From Paenibacillus turpanensis (GTDB lineage Bacteria > Bacillota > Bacilli > Paenibacillales > YIM-B00363), in contig NZ_WTLI01000014.1 of assembly GCF_011421635.1 (NCBI RefSeq), positions 85,778-149,777 on the forward strand: a stretch of 64,000 nt of DNA, read 5' to 3'. Position numbers and translations under genes: made by a program. The notes beneath the pieces were generated by a model. It searched no databases and was not told where the DNA came from. It saw only the letters and a program-made list of their open reading frames with translations. This document shows, one piece after another, positions 19,534-29,302 of the stretch (positions are counted from its first letter, which is position 1; each line of letters starts with the position of its first letter).

Positions 19534-22500
19534 ATGATTAAGAAAAAGCTCGCAATCGTACTTTTGATTTTGGGATTAGTGACGGGAACCTTATCCGTAC
19601 AGCCGACAATCAGCGCTGCAAGCACAGCTTCGGACTATTTATGGTTCGACGGGGTTGACGATGAGATAAAAATTACAGGCGTCCCCGTCAATCTAGAGCC
19701 CGGAGGACAAAATACAGTCCAGTTTTGGATGTATTGGGATGGAAGCAGCGGCCGAATGCCATTTTGCTGGAGCAGTACCTATTGTGTTGAAATGGTGAGC
19801 GGATGGCTCGGACTTACCACAGGAAATAATGAGGTCTTCGGCATACCGTTCCCCGCCTCAACGTACTACAATAAATGGATCCATATCGCTGTCGTCTTTC
19901 CGAATGGTGTTATTAACAATACCAATACAGCGATCTACATTGACGGAGTTCGTAAAGCTCCTCTTAATTACGGACTGGGATCAAGCAGCAATTCTAAGTC
20001 TGCCAGTTCGAATTTCACGATTTCAGGTTTGGGAACCAACAGCGGTTATAACAACGGCTATAAATTTAAAGGTAGAATCAAGGATTTATCCATCCATAAC
20101 CGCGCTCTGACGGCCGATGAGGTGGCCAGCAGCATGACTTCAAATTACACAGAGGATGCTTTCCCACAAAACGGTCTGGTCGGATATTGGGTGCCTGACC
20201 ATCTCTCGACCGCGATCGTTAACGATCAAACCTCGAATAGAAACCACGGAACGGTTTTGAACGTCACAACATCGATTTCAAATTCCCTGCAAATCAACAA
20301 CAATGCCGGTTACCGGGCCGATCTCAGCTGGAACCCGGTTTCAGCCCCTTCCATTACATACAGCATAAGTCGCGGGGGGAGCGTTGTCTATGTAGGTTCG
20401 AATCCGTCTTTTACGGACTGGGGACTGGTCGGTGGGCGAACGTATCACTACCAAATCAAGTATTCAACACCAAATGGGGAGACTGCCTTCCAGTCGCTTG
20501 GTCTTCTTGAAACGAATCAACCTTCCATTCCAAACCCAATCACTTTGGACGGCATAGATGACTTCGTTCATATGGATAACCTGCCTTCAGGAACCTGGCT
20601 AACAGATTCGAATACGGTAGAGATGTGGTATTACCTTGAAGGTTCGGGTCCCTCTTCCTTATTTACGTGGGAAGGTACCCCGTACGGTCTTCAATACACC
20701 GGACAATATATGGGCATTACAACCGGTAATGGCGATCTGCTTGGTTTTGATGCGACGGAACACCAGAACTCTTGGATGCATATTGCCGTCGTCTTTCCAA
20801 ACGGGGTACCTACCCCCTCAACAGCAGCCATTTACGTGAATGGAATAAGTAAAGGGCTTTCACTGGTCGCAGGGAGTTCCTCCGTCTCTCAAACGGCATC
20901 CTTGGGAGCCTTTATCTCCGGATCAATGGATTCTAAAGATAGAAGGGCCCAAGGACGTTTAGCCGAAATCGCGTTATGGAATTACGCAAGAAGTTTGCCG
21001 CAAATTCGCAATGACTCTCTCGGCTTAACCGGAAGTGAACCCGGTCTAGCGGGCTTGTGGAAACCAACCGATCAAACGACAGGCCGTATCTACGACCTGT
21101 CCTCAAATAAGAATGATGCGGTTGTTCATGGCTACCCCGCTCCAATATTTAACCTCCAGGCAACCGCGGTAAGTAACACTGAAATTTCACTGAGTTGGAA
21201 CGCGGTTCCGGGTGTGTCCGCCTACGTTTTGCGTGAGAAGACCACCAACACTAAGCTATTTGAGGGATTGGACACTAGCTTTACTGTGAAAGATCTAACT
21301 CCTGTGACAAGCTATCGATTCGAACTCTCAGCAGGCTCTTCCAAGGGGGAGAGTGCCGTTGAGGCCCTAACTGTCGGCACGGTTCCAACGGCCCCAAATG
21401 TGTCCGCTGACGATGCCAACAACGTTATCGTCGGGCTGACCACCGCGATGGAGTATAAGGTAGACAGCGGCAGTTTCGTCCGATTCGACGGCACCAACGC
21501 GCCCGATCTGTCGGGCACGCACGTTGTCGCCGTTCGTTACGCGGCGGACCCTTCTTCCGGCGCGCCGGCCGGGGCGGAGGCGCTGCTCAGCTTTACACCG
21601 AATCCGCCACCGCCGCCTGCGCCGAATGTGTCCGCTGACGATGCCAACAACGTTATCATCGGGCTGACCACCGCGATGGAATATAAGGTGGACGGCGGCA
21701 GCTTCGTTCGCTTCGACGGCACTAACGCGCCCGATCTGTCGGGCACGCACGCAGTCGCGGTTCGTTACGCGGCGGACTCTTCTTCCGGCGCGCCGGCCGG
21801 GGCGGAAGCTCTGCTCAGCTTCACGACTAACCCGCCGCCGCTAACCTATTTGGTAGATGTCATTTCGGATCAAACAATGACAGATCTGACAGCAGGCTAT
21901 GAGTCCGGCACGCAGGAAACCAAAACAATCACGATCACCAATACCGGTACAGGTGATTTGCAGCGGGTAGAGGCGGCATTGCAAGACGTCCATGCCCAAC
22001 ATTTCACCATTACGCCGCCCGATTCATTTTTACAAAGCGGAGCTTCAAGCACCTTTACCGTTAGAGCAGTCGACGGCCTACCTGCCGGAACATACACCGG
22101 CACAGTGACGATATCCGCCGACCATTTACCTACTGTAAGCTTTACCGTAACGCAGGTGGTAAACGTACCGAATGCACCTGCAAACCCTCAGCAGCTTGTC
22201 GCCGAGGAAGGAAGCGGCCAAGCCACACTGACCTGGGACACCGTAACGGGTGCAACCTACTACAACGTGTACATGTCAACCTTGTCCGGCCATTATCCTT
22301 TCGAGCCCATCGCAACAGTGACGGATACGGTTTATACCATCCCTGGTCTCGTCAATGGAAATACCTATTATTTTGTGGTCAAGGCGGGAAATTCGGGCGG
22401 CTTGAGTGCTGAATCCAACCAAGTTGAAGTGACGCCTGCGGGCGTACCTGGCGCTCCTACATTAATCACTGCGTCTGCAGGTGACGGACAAGCAACGATT

Positions 22501-24048
22501 TCCTTTACGGCTCCTAGCGATCATGGAGGAAGCCCGATTACCGGCTATGAGGTGAGCTCATCTCCTGGAAACGTTGTCGTTACGGGAGCGGAAAGTCCGA
22601 TTACCTTAACCGGTTTAACGAATGGAACAACATATACCTTTACTGTGAGAGCCATCAATAAAGTGGGGAGCGGCGTTTCTTCAGCACCCTCGAACGCCGT
22701 CACTCCTAGCGTGAAAACAGACGACGACGATGAAGACACTGACCATAGTTCAGGATCTGCCTCGGGGTCAACCGCTCCGTTAAAAGCGCAGAATGATTCA
22801 TCTGTGAATATCCTTGTGAACGGCAAGATCATTGACGCAGCCCGCTATGAGGAAAGCATGCGTAATGGCCAAACCGTATTGACGGTAATTCTTGACCCCA
22901 AAAAAATCGAGGCGTTCCTTAGAGCGGAGGGACAGTACGCTGTCGTTACGATCCCCGTGGAATGGAAAACGGACATTCTCATTACCGAGCTGAGCGGACA
23001 ATTAGCGAAAATTATGGAATCCTATCAAGCCTTCTTGGAAGTCAAAACCAACCAGGCAACCTACAACCAACCGGCCGCAGCAATCGGGATCGACTCCATT
23101 TCGCAGCGAATGGGTGCAGCAGTGCCGTTGGAGGAAATTGTCGTACAGATTGAGCTTGCTGTCCCATCCGTTGAAGCGATGAAACAAGCTAAAATCGCAG
23201 CTACCAAAGGATCCTTTACTTTAGTCGGTTCACCGATTGACTTTACTGTTCGTGCCGTCAACGAGGATAATATCCTGGACGTATCAAAATTCAATCAATT
23301 CGTGAAGCGCTCCATCGTAATCCCGGACAGTGTGGACCCTGCACAAATATCGACAGCAGTTGTGCTCGAAGCAGATGGGACCGTCCGCCATGTTCCAACG
23401 AAGGTGATTTCGAACAAAGGCAAGCATTACGCTGAAATAAACAGTCTGACCAACAGTATCTACTCGCTTATTTGGAATCCGGTGGAATTCCAAGATGTAG
23501 AGGCGCATTGGGCGAAGCACGAGATTAATGAGATGGGCTCGCGTATGATTATCGACGGCACATCGCAGGGCGTCTTTAGCCCTGATGACGATATTACACG
23601 TGCTGAATTTGCCGCGATCCTCGTTCGGGCACTGGGCTTGAAGCCTGCAAATGGCACCGGTGTCTTCTCAGATGTTCAACCTTCAGATTGGCACTATAGT
23701 GCCGTTCATACGGCTTATAACTATAAGCTGATCAGCGGCTTCGAAGACCAAACCTTTCGTCCGAATGATAAAATCACCCGAGAACAAGCCATGGTGATTT
23801 TGGCCAAAGCAATGGAAGTGACAAAGCTCCATGAAAAAGGCTCGAAGCGGTCGGCGAGCAACGTCCTTGATCCGTACCTAGATAGAGAGAGTATATCGGA
23901 GTGGGCTGAAGCCGGCGCTGCTAATAGTGTTGAAGCCGGCATTGTTTCAGGCAAAGACGACACTCAACTTGCACCCAAAAATAATATGACACGGGCTGAA
24001 GCAGCCGTCATGATCAAAAGGCTGCTGCAGCAATCGGATCTCATCTAA
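19534..24048 (+). CDS. SLH-anchored surface protein with LamG and fibronectin-III domains
   Basis: 1,504 aa from the ATG at 19534, preceded by AAGGATGTGG. Residues 1-33 are a Sec signal peptide (KKKLAIVLLILGLVTGTLS). Two LamG-like jelly rolls follow (about 40-210 and 340-505; FDGVDDEIKI, LDGIDDFVHM), then FN3 near 540-615, two near-identical 76-aa repeats (620-771), an immunoglobulin-like unit (775-880), two more FN3 domains (880-1058), an acidic linker, a 200-residue region common in Paenibacillus wall proteins, and three SLH repeats (about 1316-1500). SLH repeats bind pyruvylated wall polymer. LamG domains suggest glycan binding. No catalytic domain is apparent. Confidence 0.88.
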   Translation: MIKKKLAIVLLILGLVTGTLSVQPTISAASTASDYLWFDGVDDEIKITGVPVNLEPGGQNTVQFWMYWDGSSGRMPFCWSSTYCVEMVSGWLGLTTGNNEVFGIPFPASTYYNKWIHIAVVFPNGVINNTNTAIYIDGVRKAPLNYGLGSSSNSKSASSNFTISGLGTNSGYNNGYKFKGRIKDLSIHNRALTADEVASSMTSNYTEDAFPQNGLVGYWVPDHLSTAIVNDQTSNRNHGTVLNVTTSISNSLQINNNAGYRADLSWNPVSAPSITYSISRGGSVVYVGSNPSFTDWGLVGGRTYHYQIKYSTPNGETAFQSLGLLETNQPSIPNPITLDGIDDFVHMDNLPSGTWLTDSNTVEMWYYLEGSGPSSLFTWEGTPYGLQYTGQYMGITTGNGDLLGFDATEHQNSWMHIAVVFPNGVPTPSTAAIYVNGISKGLSLVAGSSSVSQTASLGAFISGSMDSKDRRAQGRLAEIALWNYARSLPQIRNDSLGLTGSEPGLAGLWKPTDQTTGRIYDLSSNKNDAVVHGYPAPIFNLQATAVSNTEISLSWNAVPGVSAYVLREKTTNTKLFEGLDTSFTVKDLTPVTSYRFELSAGSSKGESAVEALTVGTVPTAPNVSADDANNVIVGLTTAMEYKVDSGSFVRFDGTNAPDLSGTHVVAVRYAADPSSGAPAGAEALLSFTPNPPPPPAPNVSADDANNVIIGLTTAMEYKVDGGSFVRFDGTNAPDLSGTHAVAVRYAADSSSGAPAGAEALLSFTTNPPPLTYLVDVISDQTMTDLTAGYESGTQETKTITITNTGTGDLQRVEAALQDVHAQHFTITPPDSFLQSGASSTFTVRAVDGLPAGTYTGTVTISADHLPTVSFTVTQVVNVPNAPANPQQLVAEEGSGQATLTWDTVTGATYYNVYMSTLSGHYPFEPIATVTDTVYTIPGLVNGNTYYFVVKAGNSGGLSAESNQVEVTPAGVPGAPTLITASAGDGQATISFTAPSDHGGSPITGYEVSSSPGNVVVTGAESPITLTGLTNGTTYTFTVRAINKVGSGVSSAPSNAVTPSVKTDDDDEDTDHSSGSASGSTAPLKAQNDSSVNILVNGKIIDAARYEESMRNGQTVLTVILDPKKIEAFLRAEGQYAVVTIPVEWKTDILITELSGQLAKIMESYQAFLEVKTNQATYNQPAAAIGIDSISQRMGAAVPLEEIVVQIELAVPSVEAMKQAKIAATKGSFTLVGSPIDFTVRAVNEDNILDVSKFNQFVKRSIVIPDSVDPAQISTAVVLEADGTVRHVPTKVISNKGKHYAEINSLTNSIYSLIWNPVEFQDVEAHWAKHEINEMGSRMIIDGTSQGVFSPDDDITRAEFAAILVRALGLKPANGTGVFSDVQPSDWHYSAVHTAYNYKLISGFEDQTFRPNDKITREQAMVILAKAMEVTKLHEKGSKRSASNVLDPYLDRESISEWAEAGAANSVEAGIVSGKDDTQLAPKNNMTRAEAAVMIKRLLQQSDLI
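21391..21846 (+). repeat. Tandem 228-bp repeat (76 aa) inside the surface protein gene
   Basis: Copy 1 spans 21391-21618 and copy 2 spans 21619-21846. Both start APNVSADDANNVI and include AMEYKVD, RFDGTNAPDLSGTH and VAVRYAAD; each ends in a proline-rich spacer. They differ at only a few bases, so the duplication is recent or kept uniform by recombination. Confidence 0.9.
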
Positions 24049-24070
24049 ATGAATCCGTGAAAAAAAGAGC

Positions 24071-24115
24071 GGTATGACAGAATCCACGCGGATCCTTCAT
24101 ACCACTTTCCTTTTT
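24071..24115 (+). terminator. Terminator of the LamG/SLH gene
   Basis: GGTATGA pairs with TCATACC, with an inner GGATCC-rich arm, followed by TTTCCTTTTT. Confidence 0.7.
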
Positions 24116-24227
24116 CAAACGCCCAGTCAGTAGATGTAATTGATGGAAATAGAAACAGCGGCGGTCAAAGACGTTTAGCAGAATGTCCTTGTCCTCCGCT
24201 GTATTTTGTATTCACCATTTCCCGTCC

Positions 24228-24551
24228 TCATACCCTGCTGGCGACATTGAGCCCGATTACCCCGAAGATGATCACCATAATAGAAGCGATTTTTAGGGCA
24301 GTCAGCGTTTCCTTAAAAAGAAACACGCCCGCTGCGGTGATCAGCAAGGTTCCTACACCGGACCAAATCGCATACGCGACGCTGACATCAATCGTCTTGA
24401 TGGCTAAATTCAGCATCGTGAAGCTCGCCGCGTAGCAAACGAACATCATGATGGAAGGGAGCACTCGAGCGAAGCCGTCCGAGTATTTCATCGACAAGGT
24501 GCCGGTTAGCTCCAGCACAATGGCAAACAACAACAGCAGCCAGCCTTTCAC
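24228..24551 (-). CDS. Small multidrug resistance (SMR) family transporter
   Basis: 107 aa, four membrane helices. The essential glutamate is in IVLELTGTLSMKYSDGF (helix 1), and AYAIWSGVGTLLIT and FKETLTALKIASI are family motifs. SMR dimers export cations such as quaternary ammonium compounds or guanidinium. The start is GTG at 24551, and its G is the last base of the HAD gene stop (TAGTG), so translation is coupled to the upstream operon. The subtype (Qac-like or Gdx-like) is not resolved. Confidence 0.9.
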   Translation of the reverse strand: MKGWLLLLFAIVLELTGTLSMKYSDGFARVLPSIMMFVCYAASFTMLNLAIKTIDVSVAYAIWSGVGTLLITAAGVFLFKETLTALKIASIMVIIFGVIGLNVASRV

Positions 24552-25465
24552 TATTCCTCGTCCCCTTCAGGTCTCGTTGATCGTACAGTCAGCTCGGTAA
24601 AGTCCATGATCCAGGCATCCGGAATGGCAGCCCTTGCCGGACGCGGGCTCGCAGGCTGCAGCGGAAGCGCTGCAATGCCTTGGTTCGGCGGCAGGCTGTC
24701 GGTGCAATGCATTCCTGCTTCCCGCCGGTCTGCCGCTTCCGGCTGGGTCTGCGCCGCCGCCTGCTGGGAGCCGTTCTTTCGGCCGCCAACTAATATTGCC
24801 GCCCGCAGGCCCGCCTGCCTGCCCATCATGATGTCTCCGCTCGTATCTCCGATGACGAGGGCGCGGTTCGGTTTAACAGCAAGCCGCTGGCAGGCCAGCA
24901 GTGCCATGTCCGGGTTGGGCTTGCCCCGGGCCACCTGATCGGTACCGATGACGGCCTGAAAATACGGACGCAGGCCTGACCATTCCAGATGCCGCTCGGC
25001 CATGAGGGTATCATCTGCAGTCACCACCGCCAGCGGAAGACCGGCAGTGCGGCAAGCCTTCAGGAAGGCTTCAACGCCGGCTGTCGGCTTAACCGGGCGG
25101 AGCGTATTGATGGTTTGATTGACCTTCTCAAACTGCTCCTGGACCTGCTGCACCGCCTCATTCCACGCCCAGCCCGATTGGTACAGCTGCCAAGCAAGAA
25201 TGGCCTCCAGCTGCGAATTCGAAGCCATGGCCAGAGGCCCGGCTGGGTCATGCACCGGCAGCGGCTCCTCCAAGAAGCGGACGCCCAGTGCCGCAGCCCA
25301 ATCGACACGCGGCTCGATTCGTTCGAGCTGCTTTGTCATCACCGCTGCCCACGTGCCGTACAGCGCTTGAAAATCGAGCAGCGTGCCGTCTTTATCGAAC
25401 AGGATCGCTTCGATATCCCAGCTGCCTTCGCCTGAGCATATCCATGCGCATGCTTGATTCGTCAC
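24551..25465 (-). CDS. HAD-superfamily phosphatase (Gph/PGP-like)
   Basis: 304 aa from a GTG at 25465, which overlaps the upstream stop (GTGA) and has AGGTGA before it; an ATG at 25483 is an alternative. Motif I is LFDKDGTLLDF, motif II is AVVTADDT, motif III is the Lys in GKPNPDMALLA, and motif IV is VIGDTSGDIMMGRQAG. A helical cap sits between I and II. The C-terminal 80 residues are a low-complexity extension (Ala, Gln, Pro) not typical of the family. With the PHP esterase upstream it probably removes phosphate from the imported compound or its product; the substrate is unknown. Confidence 0.87.
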   Translation of the reverse strand: MTNQACAWICSGEGSWDIEAILFDKDGTLLDFQALYGTWAAVMTKQLERIEPRVDWAAALGVRFLEEPLPVHDPAGPLAMASNSQLEAILAWQLYQSGWAWNEAVQQVQEQFEKVNQTINTLRPVKPTAGVEAFLKACRTAGLPLAVVTADDTLMAERHLEWSGLRPYFQAVIGTDQVARGKPNPDMALLACQRLAVKPNRALVIGDTSGDIMMGRQAGLRAAILVGGRKNGSQQAAAQTQPEAADRREAGMHCTDSLPPNQGIAALPLQPASPRPARAAIPDAWIMDFTELTVRSTRPEGDEE

Positions 25466-26982
25466 CCGCTCACCTGCTTCCACACCGTGGCAAGCGGCTC
25501 GATGGGATAAGCGTACACCGGATTCACGAATGCGAGCAGCTCCCCGTCCTTCGTGCGCACTTCAGCCCGCAGCCAGCGATACTGACCGGCCGGCCAGCTT
25601 GCAGTGAAGCGGCAGGCAATGCCTGTCGCCGCCTGATCAACGCGCACGGCGCGGCCGCTCTCGATCCAGACGACACGAAGAATGTCGTCCGGCTTCACCG
25701 CCGATGCAGCGGCAAACGATTCGATCGACAGCGTGTAGTCGATCGCAAGCTCCCACAACCGGGCCGGCTCGGAAGCGTCGTCTCCGGGCCGCAGCTCCCG
25801 GCCGTTCGCGCGAATGTCGAGCGACAGCACAGGCCCTCGGCTCACGTAGCAGCGGCGGCGGCGCACCGCATCGAGCAGCGACTGCGGGCTGAGCCCGTCG
25901 CTCCAGACGTACGTCGCCGGATCGCCGACGATCGACGGCGTACCTCCCGGCGTATAGCTGTCGCCTGGAAGCATATGCGTATCGCTGCCGCCGATCCCGG
26001 CGAGCCGAATGCCCCGCGCCCAGCAGCGGTCCCATGCTTTCAGCGCCTGCTCGGCCGCTTCCGCATTACCCTCGTACGTCGGGTCATTCCAGATCTCCAT
26101 CGCGGCGAATAAACTCATATCCGTGTCGGTGAACCGCCAATCCCATGGCGCCAAGTACGGATGATTCAAGCTGCAGACGGCGCCCTGAGCATTCGCTGCG
26201 GCCAAAATCCGGTTCATGCCCGCGCCGTCCTCCAGCGTCAGCCGGCCTTCTCGGTCATAAATATTGATCCACTCGCGGGCACCCAGCACATTAAAGTGAC
26301 CGCGAGACCCGGTAATTTCTACGCCGGGCACGGCAAGCAGCCCCTCCTGCCTAGGCCACGCCGTATGCACCGTGTTATGCTCCGTCACCACGATAAAATC
26401 CAAGCCCTGCCGCTCGGCCGCAAGACGACTCAGCTGGCCCGGCGTCTGCTTCCCGTCGGACAGCAGCGTGTGCATATGAAAGTCGCCCTTGTACCAGCGC
26501 TGCTCTCGGTGGGCTGCCTCGCTAACATCTACGGCCACCTCGCCCGTAGACGTTAGCCACGGCACGCCCTCCGCAATCGGCAGCGTGCTCTCGGGCGCTT
26601 CCGCCCCGGGCCCGCCCCCGCTCTGCAGATCGATATCGATCTGCAGCCAGGCGCCCGCCTCGCGCGGCGGATACACAACCGCCTCCACCGACCAGGTGCC
26701 GGCGGAAATCGCTCCGGCCGGACAGCCGATCGTGCAGCGCTCGCGCGCCTCGCTCAGCACGAGCCGCTCCGGCCGGTGCTTGCCAAGATACTGCACCCGC
26801 ACCTGACCCTGCGGGTCGCGCACAAACACATGCATCCACGGCAGCTGCTCGTATGCAATATGAAGGACGAGCTCGCGCACGCCCTCGCCTACCTCTACAG
26901 AATAAAAAAGCGCCCGGGGTTCGGGAAGAAAAGCTTCTTCCCGAACCGTTACGCGCTGTACATCCGCAATACGCTGCATCAT
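25462..26982 (-). CDS. CehA/McbA-type metallohydrolase with PHP domain
   Basis: 506 aa. An N-terminal beta domain (about 1-160) precedes a PHP metal-dependent phosphoesterase core: FHMHTLLSDG near 175, DFIVVTEHNT near 200, the segment GVEITGSRGHFNVLG, the metal ligand in SLNHPYLAPWDW and GIGGSDTHMLPGDSYTPGG. A C-terminal beta domain follows. The start ATG shares one base with the binding-protein stop (TAATG). No signal peptide is present, so it acts in the cytosol. Its place after a G3P-type ABC importer suggests it hydrolyses an imported phosphodiester. Confidence 0.85.
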   Translation of the reverse strand: MMQRIADVQRVTVREEAFLPEPRALFYSVEVGEGVRELVLHIAYEQLPWMHVFVRDPQGQVRVQYLGKHRPERLVLSEARERCTIGCPAGAISAGTWSVEAVVYPPREAGAWLQIDIDLQSGGGPGAEAPESTLPIAEGVPWLTSTGEVAVDVSEAAHREQRWYKGDFHMHTLLSDGKQTPGQLSRLAAERQGLDFIVVTEHNTVHTAWPRQEGLLAVPGVEITGSRGHFNVLGAREWINIYDREGRLTLEDGAGMNRILAAANAQGAVCSLNHPYLAPWDWRFTDTDMSLFAAMEIWNDPTYEGNAEAAEQALKAWDRCWARGIRLAGIGGSDTHMLPGDSYTPGGTPSIVGDPATYVWSDGLSPQSLLDAVRRRRCYVSRGPVLSLDIRANGRELRPGDDASEPARLWELAIDYTLSIESFAAASAVKPDDILRVVWIESGRAVRVDQAATGIACRFTASWPAGQYRWLRAEVRTKDGELLAFVNPVYAYPIEPLATVWKQVSG

Positions 26983-28355
26983 TACTTGGCTCCCGTCACT
27001 TTATCCAGCTCTTTTTGCGCCTTCTCCTTCGCTTCCTTCAGCGCCTTTTCCGCAGGGATATTCTCGATCTGCACCTTATCTGCGGCAATCTTCAGCGCAT
27101 CGGTAATCTTCGCGCCGGTCGGATCAATAAACGCGCTGGACGCCGTCTGCGCCTGCTTCAGCGGCACCTGGCTCTGCGGATTTTGGGCCGCGAACGCTTT
27201 ATATGCCGGGTCCTCCATGGCCGAGCTGCGAACGGCAATATAACCCGTGTTCATCGACCAGAACGCCGTATTTTCCGTCTTCGAGAAGAACGTCAGCCAC
27301 TTGTAAGCCGCCTTCTGCTGCTCCTCGGATACGCCGGCCGGAATGCCCGCCATCAGCGCTTGGGCGATCGGTGCCGCAGCATGGCTATTCCAGCCCGGCT
27401 GCGGATACGCCGCTACAACCGAGAAATCAAGATCGCCCTGGTCGCCGCTGGAGCCGGTATAGCCTGCCGCACGGCCCTGCATTACATCGTCAATCGTTTT
27501 GTACCAATATTCCCAGCCCTGCCCGCCGGAATGAATGCCCATAATCTTATCCTCATGAATCCATTTGCGGAACTGATCCCATGTCTCAATCCACTCCGGG
27601 CTGTCAATCAGCAGCTGCTTGCCGTCGTCGCTTACAAATTTGCCGCCGCGGCTCAGCGTCGCATCGGCCATATTTTCCCAGCCCCACATCGGCATCCAGC
27701 CGTACACCTTCACCTTGCCATTTTCCACAACATTCATCTTCTTGGCCGCATCGGCCAGGCTTTCCCACGTCTTAAATACGTCGGTCGTCAGGCCCGCCTT
27801 CTCCAGCATATCCTTGCGGTAGTACAGCACCTGCGTCGTTCCGTACATCGGCAGGAAATACTGCTTGCCGTCAACGACCCCCTGCTTCAAGAAAGCCGGA
27901 ACGAAATCGTCCGCCTTAAAATTCGGGTCTTCCTTTATCATGCTGTCCATCGCTACGAACAGGCCTTTTTTCGCCCAGTCATTCTCCTGCGTAAGCACAG
28001 CCGCCGGCGGCTTTTTGGAAGCGATCGCGGCCTGCAGCTTCTGCTTCGTTTCATCGTATTTGCCCTGTACGACGCCTTTGACCACAACCTCGCTTTGCGA
28101 CTCGTTAAACTTTGTAATCAACGTCTCCATATTTTCCCCAAGCTTGCCGCCGAGGCCGTACCAGAACTCGATTTCAACCGGTTGCTTCTTCGGTGCTGCC
28201 GCCTCTTCCTTGGCCGCCGTCGCCTCCGGCTTCGCATCGCTTGCCGCCGGCTTGCTCTGCTCCACTCCGGAGCATCCGGAAACCAGTGCAATGATAAAGC
28301 TGAGAAACAGTAAAATAATCCCCTTCACTCTCGTACCTTGAACGTAACGCTGCAT
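26982..28355 (-). CDS. ABC importer solute-binding lipoprotein (UgpB-like)
   Basis: 457 aa from the ATG at 28355, with GGAGAGGG upstream; the frame continues to 28739 but only as overlap with the permease gene. A lipoprotein signal ends LVSGC, giving membrane anchoring at that Cys. An Ala/Lys/Glu-rich linker follows, then the type-1 extracellular binding fold (IEFWYGLGGKLGENMETL, FLPMYGTTQVLYYRKDML, GYTGSSGDQGDLDFSV). The opening and the GSSGD segment resemble UgpB, which binds glycerol-3-phosphate or glycerophosphodiesters. The importer ATPase is not encoded here and must be shared. Confidence 0.88.
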   Translation of the reverse strand: MQRYVQGTRVKGIILLFLSFIIALVSGCSGVEQSKPAASDAKPEATAAKEEAAAPKKQPVEIEFWYGLGGKLGENMETLITKFNESQSEVVVKGVVQGKYDETKQKLQAAIASKKPPAAVLTQENDWAKKGLFVAMDSMIKEDPNFKADDFVPAFLKQGVVDGKQYFLPMYGTTQVLYYRKDMLEKAGLTTDVFKTWESLADAAKKMNVVENGKVKVYGWMPMWGWENMADATLSRGGKFVSDDGKQLLIDSPEWIETWDQFRKWIHEDKIMGIHSGGQGWEYWYKTIDDVMQGRAAGYTGSSGDQGDLDFSVVAAYPQPGWNSHAAAPIAQALMAGIPAGVSEEQQKAAYKWLTFFSKTENTAFWSMNTGYIAVRSSAMEDPAYKAFAAQNPQSQVPLKQAQTASSAFIDPTGAKITDALKIAADKVQIENIPAEKALKEAKEKAQKELDKVTGAK

Positions 28356-28441
28356 CTTCGTTCCCTCTCCTTTTTTACATCGAATTCGGTTGAAAAATGT
28401 TATGTATAAACGCTTTGTCTTTCTATGCTGTTTGCCGCCGG

Positions 28442-29284
28442 TTACCCTTTGTTCACGCCGAAGGAGTGACTCACCCCCTTCATCAGCAGACGCTGCGACA
28501 CCGCAAACAACAGCAGCAGCGGCAATATGGTCAACGTGCTGGCTGCCATGACCAGCGGCCATTTCATCCCGTACGCGCCGCCCTCTACAAAAAAGCTGCG
28601 CAGCCCCGCCGACACGAGATGCAGGTCGGGATTTTTCGTAATGAGCGACGGCCAAAAATAATTGTTGTACATCTGAATAAATGTAATCAGACCGAGGATG
28701 ACGAAGCTGGACCGGGCGAGCGGAAACGCCATCGTCCAAAGGATCCGCCAGTTCGACGCGCCGTCGATCTTTGCCGCCTCCACCAGCTCCTTCGGCAGCT
28801 GCAGAAACGCCTGACGCACGAAGAAAATCGAAAACACGCTGACCGCATTGGAAACAATCAGCCCGGCGTACGTGTCAATAAGGCCGAGATTTGACAAAAT
28901 CACATACGAGGGCAAATACGTCGCCGACACCGGCAGCATGTAGCTCACCAGAATAATTAGGAACAACGCATTCGCCAGCGGAAAGCGCATATGCGTCAAG
29001 GCAAACGCCATCATCGCCGAATTGATCGTTTGGATGAGCACGATGATCGTCGCCACAAACACACTGTTAAACAAATACAGCCCAAACGGAGCCGCCGTCC
29101 ACGCTTCAGCGAAATTGGCCCACATCGGCTCGGCCGGCCACAGCACCGGCGGGAAGCTCCAAATTTCATCATTCGTTTTTAATGAGCTGGTAAGCATCCA
29201 AAGAAACGGAAAGGCCATGACGATCCCAAGCCCCAGCAGTACGATATGCCGAAGAGGAAGCATCAGCAGGCGAGCATTTTTCAT
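28442..29284 (-). CDS. ABC importer permease (UgpE-like, MalG family)
   Basis: 280 aa, six membrane helices. The cytosolic EAA loop, which docks the ATPase, reads ELVEAAKIDGASNWRILWTM. It starts 18 bases after the first permease gene, with AGGAGGAGG upstream. Pairs with the preceding permease and the lipoprotein that follows. Confidence 0.92.
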   Translation of the reverse strand: MKNARLLMLPLRHIVLLGLGIVMAFPFLWMLTSSLKTNDEIWSFPPVLWPAEPMWANFAEAWTAAPFGLYLFNSVFVATIIVLIQTINSAMMAFALTHMRFPLANALFLIILVSYMLPVSATYLPSYVILSNLGLIDTYAGLIVSNAVSVFSIFFVRQAFLQLPKELVEAAKIDGASNWRILWTMAFPLARSSFVILGLITFIQMYNNYFWPSLITKNPDLHLVSAGLRSFFVEGGAYGMKWPLVMAASTLTILPLLLLFAVSQRLLMKGVSHSFGVNKG

Positions 29285-29302
29285 AGACGGTACAGCCTCC
29301 TC

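Noticed and set aside
26853..28313. 486-codon plus-strand frame opposite the UgpB-like gene
   Set aside because: Antisense shadow; low-complexity Arg/Leu sequence, no family features.
28356..28739. N-terminal extension of the UgpB-like protein
   Set aside because: Overlaps the permease gene; the lipoprotein signal begins at 28355 behind a good ribosome binding site.
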